The notes beneath the pieces were generated by a model, which was given only the letters and a program-made list of their open reading frames with translations, had not been told where the DNA came from and ran no database searches. DNA of 64,000 bases from Calditrichia bacterium. GTDB lineage: Bacteria; Calditrichota; Calditrichia; RBG-13-44-9; J075. Shown here piece after piece: positions 8,597-17,039 of this stretch. Each line of letters opens with the position of its first letter. The stretch's first letter is position 1. The translations under genes were made by a program, and so were the position numbers. The DNA lies in the NCBI GenBank assembly GCA_028284905.1, contig JANQQU010000052.1:45157-109156 (forward strand). The letters run 5' to 3'.

Positions 8597-9712
8597 TTAC
8601 CACAACATCAAACTAACATTACCCGGCGCATAATACATACGCACTTTCAGAATGTAACGATCACCGCGGAACAGCTTGATGCGAATATGTGCATTTTCCT
8701 CATTACCGCTGTCATCATCGGCAGTCAGGTAGCGTTCTTCGCCATCGAGATCTTCGTTGAGCACCATGACCACGTCCGATTCACCGAAAGTGCGGATATC
8801 GTAGTAGCGCGTAGATTGTGGTTCGATAAGGAAGTTCCGTTGCTCCCCGGAATTCAGATCGAGCATATGAGATTCGAACGGATGCAGCTCAACAAAATCA
8901 TTCCGCTGCAAAGGTGGATAAAAACTCTTTACCCAGAGTTTATCCCGCTCGGATAATCCGCCTTCCGGACGCAGTCCATTGCGAAATTCTTCCGGCTCCA
9001 GAATCATTCCCGGCTCGAAAGGATAGTGCATAATCGAGTCCGGATCCCAATCCGACCCTTGCACGCTATCCGGATTAATTTTGCGGACGATGTTATAGTA
9101 GGTTTTATCCCGATCCCAAAAGTTCGGGAAGTCACCCAGTTGATCGTAAACGGCATCTTCGTTCCAGACGATACCGGCAAAGGGATTTTGATGCTCATGA
9201 GGCAATCCCAGGGTATGGCCAATCTCGTGCAATGCCGTATCGATGCCATTCGGTGTCCGGGTAAGATCCCAGCCAAAATTCATCGTGCGTTCATTACTGG
9301 GGAAGTCCAGGATCGCCCGACCGAGATAGGACCAGGCCCCGTCGCCACGCAGAAATCCGATGCGCACTTCTGCATCTTCCGGGTTATCGACTTCCTGAAA
9401 ATCCAATCCGATGCCGACGCCTTTCCAGGTATCAAACGCATCACGGACAATATTTTTCTCCGCTTCGCTGGTTGCCCAATGCGCGGGACTATCAAAAAAG
9501 TAATAATGCAACACGGTGCCGTTTACCCACTTGTTATCGAGACTGACGATGACTTCCAGACGATCACCAAAAACGTTTTTACCCAGTTCCCGTGGTCGTA
9601 TTGGCTTGAGTGAACAATAGTTAAAATTTCGAACTTGCTGCCGCCGGTTCACTTCGGATCGATCCAGCTGAACCACATCACCATTTCTTTCCAGGGTTTT
9701 TTGTTCACACAT
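8597..9712 (-). CDS. Astacin-like (M12A) zinc metalloprotease without visible signal peptide
   Basis: This is a 371-residue predicted zinc protease. The metzincin motif HEIGHTLGLPHEH starts at residue 162, so H162, H166 and H172 would bind zinc and E163 would be the catalytic base. The Met-turn SIMHYPF at about 226 is the astacin form. The catalytic domain spans about residues 48-267. Residues 275-371 form a beta-rich C-terminal domain resembling the pre-peptidase C-terminal type (YYDIRTFGESDVVMVLNED). Astacins are normally secreted, yet the N-terminus (MCEQKTLERNGDVV) is polar with no signal peptide. The start has a strong AAAGGAG site. It lies downstream of the pore-forming protein gene on the same strand, 229 bp away, inside the inverted-repeat islet. 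Confidence 0.88.
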   Translation of the reverse strand: MCEQKTLERNGDVVQLDRSEVNRRQQVRNFNYCSLKPIRPRELGKNVFGDRLEVIVSLDNKWVNGTVLHYYFFDSPAHWATSEAEKNIVRDAFDTWKGVGIGLDFQEVDNPEDAEVRIGFLRGDGAWSYLGRAILDFPSNERTMNFGWDLTRTPNGIDTALHEIGHTLGLPHEHQNPFAGIVWNEDAVYDQLGDFPNFWDRDKTYYNIVRKINPDSVQGSDWDPDSIMHYPFEPGMILEPEEFRNGLRPEGGLSERDKLWVKSFYPPLQRNDFVELHPFESHMLDLNSGEQRNFLIEPQSTRYYDIRTFGESDVVMVLNEDLDGEERYLTADDDSGNEENAHIRIKLFRGDRYILKVRMYYAPGNVSLMLW

Positions 9713-9941
9713 AATTTTCTCCTTTCATTTTCTTCATCGGCTATTTTCAGCAGACGCATTTTATTGGGCCACGGAATTTCACTGATGAATACCGAGTTTT
9801 AAACAATTTCATTCAGAAAGCGACTTAGACACATGAAGAACATGCAAATACCAGCGATCATCTATGGCTAATTCTTAAAGTGAATGGTATAAACTCTACT
9901 GAAGCGCCTGCCGGAAAATGGATCTCCGGCAGGCGACAGCT

Positions 9942-11540
9942 TTAGACATGTTGAACAGCACCGAGGTTGATGTCAATTGTCTGCCAGGTGCGACTGCTCT
10001 TGGATCTCCACTTCTTCTTCCAGGAAAAAATGCTGGTGCTTTCCGAGGCCAGATACCCGGTTTCATGGCCAATTTCGAAGTGGAAGGGGATGACCCCGTT
10101 CTCACCGGCAGGTGCTTCATAAACCGCTTCCGTGAGCATGTTAAGCGCATCGGTACACAAGGGCGGCAAAGGATTTACATCGGGACTGGCCCAATCGCCT
10201 CCGGTATAACAGAGTTCCGCCCAATCATGATGATAAGCGGTAAATTCAAACTCCCAGCGGCATTTGGTGCCGTCAGAGCGGTTCCTGGCCCGGAAATCCG
10301 GAATAACGTAGGATTGGCTCTTTTCGGAACGATAAGAGGCACTAAGGCCGACACTGCCCGAAGGCTTACTACCCTCGAAGCCGACCTCAGCAGAGCCACC
10401 CACTTCCCAACCGGTGGTAAATTTGTAGGAAGTTTCGCTATTAGGGGACTTCGGCTCCAGATGAATGCGCCGCCAGCCGGAAGGCATTCTCGGCTGATCT
10501 TTTTTACCGGGGTAAAATTCAACCGTCCCCTTACTGGTAAAATGACCGCGTTTTTTATCAGAGTTTACATTTAGTTTACTAATGGAAACACCGGAACCAA
10601 CCGAAGAGATTTTCACAAATTTCCGCCGGGGAGAATTGGTAGCATATACTTTGATATCAAAACTACCCCAGTATTGCGCTTTCGGCCCATTAATCTCAAA
10701 GCCAAATACTTTAACCTTATTGGGATACCAGGTTATCGCATCAAAAATCACCGTTGCATGCGCTTCTGCCTTGCTTATATTTTCTAATCTCCTGAATCCT
10801 TGCAGACGGCCCGCCTGACGATCATTATCCCGAAAAGTTTGATCTTTGACGTACATTTGCACGCGTTCGGCAATATGCATGTCCGATAATTGCGGCGTTG
10901 CTACCTGCCCGTTTCCCTCATCTTCAAGCGCGGCCAATTGTTGCGCACGCTCCTCGTCAGAACTCGGCTGAGCAGTGGCAATTTCCGCATATTTGCGAGC
11001 CCGCATCACTGTTTCCGAAGCATAGCGTTTGTCTACCTGCCCTTCCACTTCGTAATCGCCATCAGTGATAAAGTCGGCATTATTTGACCCGATCAGGATG
11101 ATTTCCTGGCGTTTGCCCTGCTCGGCATTCTTGATAATCGCCGTATCGGCATCAACACCGATTAAAGCAAAATCTTTCATTTGTTCTTTCGTAACATTCT
11201 TCAATACCAACGTGGCGTTACGAGAGGCAGCATAGCTAAGCATCCGTTTGTCTTTGCTGCTTAAACGGGTAGCGAAATCTGCGACCGCCATGCTTTCCTC
11301 ATTAAAATCCGCGGTAGCGTTTTCCGGAGAAAATTCCGCATTTTCATCCATCTCCCCGGCATCATCCGGCAGATAATCTGTGGCGTCATACTTCTGTGCT
11401 TTGGCGGATGCCCGACGGCTGCGTCCCGCCCTTTTTGACGTCCCGTTAGTGCCATTCCCATTTCTTTTGGTTACCTGCTCATCTGTTGCTTGTGCTAATT
11501 CTTCTACAAATTCCGGGCATTTGCCGACTTCTACAATCAT
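9942..11540 (-). CDS. Leukocidin/hemolysin-like beta-barrel pore-forming protein with unusual N-terminal extension
   Basis: This is a 532-residue protein. Residues about 250-532 read like the staphylococcal leukocidin/hemolysin fold. There is a cap strand region with KAQYWGSFDIKVYATNS (about 287). A glycine- and serine-rich stem segment follows (GWEVGGSAEVGFEG, then GSVGLSASYRSEKSQSY, about 377-411). After that come CRWEFEF (about 427), a rim-type NPLPPLCTDALNMLTEAVY (about 456) and FHFEIGHET. The protein ends in WQTIDINLGAV. Residues 1-100 are low-complexity and charged (NGNGTNGTSKRAGRSRRA), and 101-250 are of unknown fold. No signal peptide is seen. The start ATG has an AAAGGAG site. Family assignment is from remembered strand patterns and needs a profile or structure check. 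The 233 bp upstream, to array B, hold no gene. Confidence 0.68.
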   Translation of the reverse strand: MIVEVGKCPEFVEELAQATDEQVTKRNGNGTNGTSKRAGRSRRASAKAQKYDATDYLPDDAGEMDENAEFSPENATADFNEESMAVADFATRLSSKDKRMLSYAASRNATLVLKNVTKEQMKDFALIGVDADTAIIKNAEQGKRQEIILIGSNNADFITDGDYEVEGQVDKRYASETVMRARKYAEIATAQPSSDEERAQQLAALEDEGNGQVATPQLSDMHIAERVQMYVKDQTFRDNDRQAGRLQGFRRLENISKAEAHATVIFDAITWYPNKVKVFGFEINGPKAQYWGSFDIKVYATNSPRRKFVKISSVGSGVSISKLNVNSDKKRGHFTSKGTVEFYPGKKDQPRMPSGWRRIHLEPKSPNSETSYKFTTGWEVGGSAEVGFEGSKPSGSVGLSASYRSEKSQSYVIPDFRARNRSDGTKCRWEFEFTAYHHDWAELCYTGGDWASPDVNPLPPLCTDALNMLTEAVYEAPAGENGVIPFHFEIGHETGYLASESTSIFSWKKKWRSKSSRTWQTIDINLGAVQHV

Positions 11541-11773
11541 GATATACTCCTTTGTGATAGATAGTTTTGTGTGTTTTCCAGGATCAAAACGGCCGTTGTA
11601 TTGATCACTTGATAAGTGCTTGTTTCAAGCTCAATTCAAGCTAAAAAATACCGGTAGGGCATTCTAACGCTGAGGTAACAAAAACTGCTGTGGAGGTAAC
11701 ATTTGGGGGATTTAGGGGAGAAATAAGTTGGTGGGAACGGGATTTTTGGCATAGAAATGATAGACTGAGGAGT

Positions 11774-12163
11774 ATGGTTGCCGCTCCCGTTGGTCGCTGA
11801 TGGCTCCGCTCCTATCGTCGCTAATTGTTCCACTCCCTGCGGTCGTTCATGGTTAAGGTATTGTGTGTTTCTGATTCTTCTTCACTAGATGGTTAATTGG
11901 GCGTTTTTATACATTTCTGGAGAGTATGGCCCGCTCCTATCGTCGCTAATGGTTCCACTCCCTGCGGTCGTTCATGGTTAATGGGATGGGAGCTGAATAC
12001 TAAACCATCAGCGACTGGAAGGAGCGGCAACCATTAGCGACCAGCGGAAGCGGAGCCATCAGTGACCGCAGGGAACGAAACCATCAGCGACTGAAAGGAG
12101 CGGCAACCATCAGTGACCGCAGGGAACGCAACCATCAGCGACTGAAAGGAAGCTGAAACATCA
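11774..12163. repeat. Repeat array B: inverted counterpart of array A
   Basis: Read on the minus strand, this block has the same order as array A. It begins with about six alternating 24-27-bp units (12003-12163). The shared word ggtttagtattcagctccca leads into the module starting attaaccatgaacgacc. After a variable spacer comes agaaacacacaatacc and a second copy of the module. The stretch equivalent to 8294-8410 differs at only a few positions by eye. Arrays A and B thus form long imperfect inverted repeats around the protease and pore-former genes. At the right end the repeat word acatca contains the stop codon (tca, 12161-12163) of the sigma-54 activator gene. Confidence 0.85.
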
Positions 12164-13699
12164 CCGAATATCCAAATCCCTCATCAAGCGATTCAAATAA
12201 GTTCGTTGAATCTCCAGGATATCCGCAGCGGCGGTTTGTTTTCCGCTGGTATGCTGTAAAACTCGTTGCAGGAATAACGCTTTAAATTCATTCAGGGCTG
12301 TATGCAGCGGGCGGGGCTGGAAGAGGAGATTTTCCGCGGCGTTCTCTCCATAAGTCAGCGCATCGAAATCTTCGGGGGTCAGGTATTCTCCCCGGGATAG
12401 CACCACCGCGCGTTCAACAGCATGCTCCAGTTCGCGAATATTCCCCGGCCAGCGATGGTTTTCCAGATGACGAATACATTTGGGGGAAAATCCCTTTATC
12501 TTTTTATTGTATCGTTCCCCGGATCGTTCCAGAAAGTGCTGGGCAAGCAATGCGATGTCCTCCCGGCGATCCCGCAACAAGGGCAGCTGCAGATTGATTA
12601 CATTCAGCCGAAAATAGAGGTCCTGACGAAATTCCCCCTTCTCCACCGCCTCTCTTAATTTCAGGCTGGTCGCGGCAATAATTCGCACGGAAATTTTGCG
12701 GGTCTCATTCGCACCGATCGGACGAATTTCTCCCTCCTGGATCGCACGCAACAATTTCGCCTGCATCTCCATCGGCATATTGCCAATTTCGTCCAGAAAC
12801 AATGTGCCTCCATGCGCTTCGGCAAAAAGGCCCTTCCGATCCCGATTTGCCCCGGTAAAAGCGCCCTTTACATATCCAAACAATTCACTTTCCAGCAAGG
12901 TTGCCGGCAGCGCCCCGCAATCGACAGTCACAAACGGACCATCTTTCCTGGGGCCATTAAAGTGCAGCACCCGGGCGATCCGTTCCTTGCCGGTGCCACT
13001 CTCACCTTCAATAAGCACCCGGGCATCGGTTGGGATTACCCGCTCCATCAGAGAAAAAATCTGTTTCATTTTCACACTATGCCCAATCACTCCCTGGTAG
13101 TCAAACTTGCGCTGCAGGGCATATCGTAAGCGGGCAGCTTCGGTAAACATTTTTTCCTGCAAACTGGTGTTATGGATGTAGCGGGCGCAGTGGGTCGCCA
13201 GCGCTTTCATTACCGGCAAAGTATGCGTATTAAACGGTGATTCAGTCCGATAGGACACCAAATTTATTACGCCAATCAGTTTTTCTCCCAACAGCAGCGG
13301 GATACTAAGTGCAGAATGCACATTTTTATATTTAGCGGGTAAATTCTCGGCTCCAAATGTTTCTGGCAAATTCTCTGTAAATAATATCCGGCGATTACTG
13401 GAAACCCAGCCGGCGAGTATATTATTCAGGTAACTATCCAGGGTTTGCTGGGGGGATTCTCCTTTTCGGAAAAGCGTTTTGGCACTTTGCTGTTGTTCCG
13501 GGGCAAAAAGGAATATCGTGCCTTGATCCGCTTCAGTGAGCGCCAGAATTTCTGTGAGAAAAAAATCGATGACATCATCGGTGCTGGTTAACTGCCATAC
13601 TTCGGAGAAAATCGCATGAATCTTCTCAAAGTGACGAATATTGCTTTCCAATTGAGTAATTCGTTCCTGCAAGGCCGGGGCATTGTTTGTCTTGTTCAT
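12161..13699 (-). CDS. Sigma-54-dependent activator with GAF domain
   Basis: This is a 512-residue NtrC-like enhancer-binding protein. Residues about 25-178 are a GAF sensor domain and about 200-430 are the AAA+ domain. Walker A GESGTGKE is at 232, the sigma-54 contact loop GAFTGA at 279 and the Walker B-like GTLFLDEIG at 298. Residues about 470-512 are a Fis-type helix-turn-helix (KQTAAADILEIQRTYLNRLM). It would activate RpoN-dependent promoters after a signal sensed by the GAF domain. No receiver domain is present. It is the last gene of a minus-strand signalling block, 108 bp downstream of the Ser/Thr kinase. Its stop codon falls within repeat array B. Confidence 0.93.
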   Translation of the reverse strand: MNKTNNAPALQERITQLESNIRHFEKIHAIFSEVWQLTSTDDVIDFFLTEILALTEADQGTIFLFAPEQQQSAKTLFRKGESPQQTLDSYLNNILAGWVSSNRRILFTENLPETFGAENLPAKYKNVHSALSIPLLLGEKLIGVINLVSYRTESPFNTHTLPVMKALATHCARYIHNTSLQEKMFTEAARLRYALQRKFDYQGVIGHSVKMKQIFSLMERVIPTDARVLIEGESGTGKERIARVLHFNGPRKDGPFVTVDCGALPATLLESELFGYVKGAFTGANRDRKGLFAEAHGGTLFLDEIGNMPMEMQAKLLRAIQEGEIRPIGANETRKISVRIIAATSLKLREAVEKGEFRQDLYFRLNVINLQLPLLRDRREDIALLAQHFLERSGERYNKKIKGFSPKCIRHLENHRWPGNIRELEHAVERAVVLSRGEYLTPEDFDALTYGENAAENLLFQPRPLHTALNEFKALFLQRVLQHTSGKQTAAADILEIQRTYLNRLMRDLDIR

Positions 13700-13807
13700 C
13701 TCTCCACCATCGCCATTGAGTTAGATTGTTAACAATATTGATCAGCATTCACCAGGCTGCCGTTATCTTCTATTTGTACACAGTCTTTTTCTCAATGCAT
13801 AGGAACG

Positions 13808-16192
13808 CTAATCCGCCCGAATTTTTGCCATAAAATCTACAAATCGCTGATCCCCCCGGACAATATCCGCAAGCGGGTCGATATGCAAATACATCATATA
13901 ACCGTTGCGCTCCTGAAAAGCGACCTCTAATTCCTGATAAAAGTCGTCATCGTTACCAGCCCCCATATGTATCAGCGCTCTGTACATTGGATTTACATAA
14001 CGTCCTCTACGGGCCAATCCCTGAAGTTTATCAAGTTCTGACGCTGCTGCCTGACCTTCATTTTTTCGACCATGTATGTAGCCAACGAGTCCTCCAACTA
14101 ACGGGTGGCCGCCAGATAGCGTGCGGGCATGTGCCAATGAGTTTAATGCGCGGTCATATTCTCCCATTGTTGCGTAGGTAAATCCCAGATTAAGATGAAT
14201 CACCAGAAAGTTTGGCGCTAGCTGCCGGGTTTCTTCAAACTGCCGGAGAGCGTCATCATACTTTCGAGCGTAGCGCAACAGCCAGCCCACTTCCGAATTA
14301 ATAATCAGAGAAACCGGATCCAGACTGTGGGCATACTCTATTTCCTCCAATGCTTCCGTGCTGCGTCCGCTAATCATTAATAGAATCGCATACCAGTGAT
14401 GGGCGGTTTTATAGCTGGGATTCAGTTCGATTGCCCGCAAAAAAGATTTTTCAGCAGCGGCAATATCCCAGTCGTAAAACAACAATATGTTCGCAAGAGA
14501 AGTGTGTCCTTCTGCGAGATCGGGTCGCTTAGCAACCGCCTGCAGCGCTGCCTGTTTTGCCAGCGGCATTCCCTGCGATGCCGGCATAATACTATATTCC
14601 CCGCTGCAGAAAAGCGCCAGAGCATCTGCGATGCCGGAATAAGCCAGGGCAAAGTTGCTGTCCAGCACTACTGCTTGCCGAAAATATTCCAGAGCTTTTC
14701 CTATCGATTCGGGCGTTCGCTGATTCCAGTAGTATCGTCCTTTTTGATAAAGCTTATATGCTTCCAGGTTATTGGTTGGATCTTCCAGAATCATTCCCGG
14801 CATGGCATTTCGTTGCCGCACTTCCAGTGCATGAGAAACGTGGCGGGCGATGTTCCGTTGCACGGTAAAAACGTCCTCATAGAGATGATCATAACTTTCC
14901 GACCATAGCTGGCTTTGGGAAGATATTTTAATCAACTGAACGCTGGTTCTAATCTGCGTGTTTTCCTTGCGCACGCTACCGGTCATAATGTATTCCACAT
15001 TCAGTGCTTTCCCGATTTCCGCTAAATTCAGGGGTTGATTGCGATAGCGTTCCGTCGATGCCTTTGCGATGACTTCCACATTTGCCAGCCGGGAAATGCG
15101 AAAAATGATTTCTTCGGTGACGCCATCTGTAAAATAGACATTTTCCGTATCGGCGCTGATATTTTCGAAAGGCAGCACTGCAATTCGTAAAGGCTTATTT
15201 GCATCATCTTCATAATAATATTCGGAATAAGCCCACCAAATCCCCAGGATTAGAATGATAAAAACTCCACCCCAAAGTGTTATTTGATTTCTGCTACGAT
15301 TTTGCATATCACCCCGGGGAATACCCGGGAGGGACGTTAAAGATCTGCTGTGAACATCCTTGCTATCTCGACTGCTAACATCTGCGAAAGCCAGCAAGTC
15401 CTCTTTCAGCGCCGCGACTGTCGGATAGCGCTCATCGGCTTTTTTCGCCAATGTTTTTTGAACGATCCTTGCTATCTCGTCGGGTATTTCCGGATTTGCC
15501 TCATTAAGCAACGGAGGATCCTCACTCATAATCGCATAGAATGCGCCGGGCACATCATTCCGTTCAAAGGGGAATTTCCCACTGAGGAGCTCATACATCG
15601 TTACGCCCAGCGACCAGATATCACTATAAGCGCCGGTTTTCTCCCCGCGCAATTGTTCGGGGGCGGCATAGCGCCAGGTTCCCAGGGTGGTATTTTTGGT
15701 GGTAATGTCCATTCCGGCCATTTTCGCCAGGCCAAAGTCGAGAATTTTGGCAGTATTGTCTTCCTTGAGAAAAATGTTGGCAGGTTTTATATCACGATGT
15801 AAGATTTCTGCCTGATGTGCTTTCTCCAGTCCATCACATACCTGAAGCATAATCTCCAGGGTGTTTTTCAGCGGCAGTTTTCCCTTTTGCAGTCGTTGTT
15901 TCAGACTTTCTCCCTCGTAGAAAGACATCACGATAAACAGGGAATCGTCTGCTTCATCAATTTCGTGGATAGTGCAGATATTGGGATGATCCAGTGCGGA
16001 AGCCGCTCTTGCTTCCAGGATAAAGCGTGTCTTGTATTCTTCATCTTCCCGGAAGGCTGGAGGAAGGAATTTGATTGCAACCGTTCGTTTTAGACGCAAA
16101 TCGGTGGCTTTATAAACAACCCCCATTCCACCTTCACCGATTTTTTCAGTGATGCGGTAATGGGAAATCGTTTTTCCGATCAACCGTGACAT
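13808..16192 (-). CDS. Ser/Thr protein kinase with TolB-like and TPR regions
   Basis: This is a 794-residue membrane protein. Residues 10-275 are a PknB-type kinase with the glycine loop IGEGGMGVVYKA, catalytic K41, HRDIKPANI at 132, DFG at 152 and an APE segment at 177-179, so it looks active. A single transmembrane helix lies at about 304-322. Residues about 335-480 resemble the TolB/FlgO-like segment found in kinase-TPR and adenylate-cyclase-TPR proteins (LRIAVLPFENISADTENVYF). Residues about 490-780 carry tetratricopeptide repeats (YKLYQKGRYYWNQRTPESI and later ones). The kinase would be cytoplasmic, with the TPR part outside. It lies between a NarL-type regulator and the sigma-54 activator and may phosphorylate one of them. 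Confidence 0.92.
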   Translation of the reverse strand: MSRLIGKTISHYRITEKIGEGGMGVVYKATDLRLKRTVAIKFLPPAFREDEEYKTRFILEARAASALDHPNICTIHEIDEADDSLFIVMSFYEGESLKQRLQKGKLPLKNTLEIMLQVCDGLEKAHQAEILHRDIKPANIFLKEDNTAKILDFGLAKMAGMDITTKNTTLGTWRYAAPEQLRGEKTGAYSDIWSLGVTMYELLSGKFPFERNDVPGAFYAIMSEDPPLLNEANPEIPDEIARIVQKTLAKKADERYPTVAALKEDLLAFADVSSRDSKDVHSRSLTSLPGIPRGDMQNRSRNQITLWGGVFIILILGIWWAYSEYYYEDDANKPLRIAVLPFENISADTENVYFTDGVTEEIIFRISRLANVEVIAKASTERYRNQPLNLAEIGKALNVEYIMTGSVRKENTQIRTSVQLIKISSQSQLWSESYDHLYEDVFTVQRNIARHVSHALEVRQRNAMPGMILEDPTNNLEAYKLYQKGRYYWNQRTPESIGKALEYFRQAVVLDSNFALAYSGIADALALFCSGEYSIMPASQGMPLAKQAALQAVAKRPDLAEGHTSLANILLFYDWDIAAAEKSFLRAIELNPSYKTAHHWYAILLMISGRSTEALEEIEYAHSLDPVSLIINSEVGWLLRYARKYDDALRQFEETRQLAPNFLVIHLNLGFTYATMGEYDRALNSLAHARTLSGGHPLVGGLVGYIHGRKNEGQAAASELDKLQGLARRGRYVNPMYRALIHMGAGNDDDFYQELEVAFQERNGYMMYLHIDPLADIVRGDQRFVDFMAKIRAD

Positions 16193-16322
16193 AACATTGT
16201 GGTGGTTAGGACCAAAACTGGCGAAAAAACGAATACCCCATCCGCGCCTTCGCCGGACGCCCTACTGCAATGTAGTCTATGGTTTCACGAGAATCAATTG
16301 CTATTAAGAATTGACAGGGAAA

Positions 16323-16967
16323 TCACGGCCGCACCAGCTTTTCCTTTAATGCTTTCGCCACCGCTTCCGCATTGGATGTTACTTCCAGCTTCTTATAAAC
16401 ATTCTTAATGTGAGAGCGGACTGTATCCGCACTAATACAAAGTTGATCAGCAATCATCTTATAGCTTTTTCCCTTACAAAGCAGGAGAAGCACCTCCTTT
16501 TCCCGCTGGGTGAGGCTAGCATCATCATGCTGTTTAAAGGACCCGACTACCATGCGGGCGATATTAGTGCTCATCGGTGCGCCTCCGGTATGAATTTCTT
16601 CAATAGCGCTCAGTAACTTTGCCGGTTGGGTATTTTTTGTTAAATAACCGCAAGCGCCGGCACAAAGGGATTGAAAAACCACTTCGTCAGAATCATGAAT
16701 GGTTAACATAATAATATCGGTTTCCGGCAGTATTGCCTTCATTTTCTTCACACAGTCGATACCGGAGATTCCCGGTAATTCGATGTCCATCAATACGACA
16801 TCCGGTACATCGTTGGCAATATTTGCCAGCGCCGTTTCGGCATCCTGGTAGATACTGGTGCAGGAAAATCCCGGCGTGCCGCCAATAATCAAGGCAAGGC
16901 TCTCACGAATCTCATCATCATCTTCAACTATCGATACAGTAATCATTGTTTTCCATGCTTTTGTCAT
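16323..16967 (-). CDS. NarL/LuxR-family response regulator
   Basis: This 214-residue regulator has a receiver domain (about 8-125) with the acidic pair in SIVEDDDEI, the phospho-acceptor Asp in VVLMDIELPG, and the K in LTKNTQPAKL. The C-terminal LuxR helix-turn-helix (about 148-205) reads LTQREKEVLLLLCKGKSYK and then ISADTVRSHIKNVYKKL. The open frame extends upstream to 17024, but that part is only a translation of the TTCGGAA tandem repeat. The ATG at 16967 has an AAGGTG site and is the better start. It lies 69 bp downstream of the propeller histidine kinase, its likely partner. Confidence 0.92.
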   Translation of the reverse strand: MTKAWKTMITVSIVEDDDEIRESLALIIGGTPGFSCTSIYQDAETALANIANDVPDVVLMDIELPGISGIDCVKKMKAILPETDIIMLTIHDSDEVVFQSLCAGACGYLTKNTQPAKLLSAIEEIHTGGAPMSTNIARMVVGSFKQHDDASLTQREKEVLLLLCKGKSYKMIADQLCISADTVRSHIKNVYKKLEVTSNAEAVAKALKEKLVRP

Positions 16968-16980
16968 ATCAACACCTTGT

Positions 16981-17036
<56 letters not shown>

Positions 17037-17039
<3 letters not shown>

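Noticed and set aside
9918..10574. 218-residue plus-strand frame opposite the pore-forming protein gene
   Set aside because: It is a shadow of the well-supported minus-strand gene and shows no domain.
11636..11833. 65-residue frame beginning MEQLATIGAEP
   Set aside because: It starts within repeat array B and has no recognisable domain.
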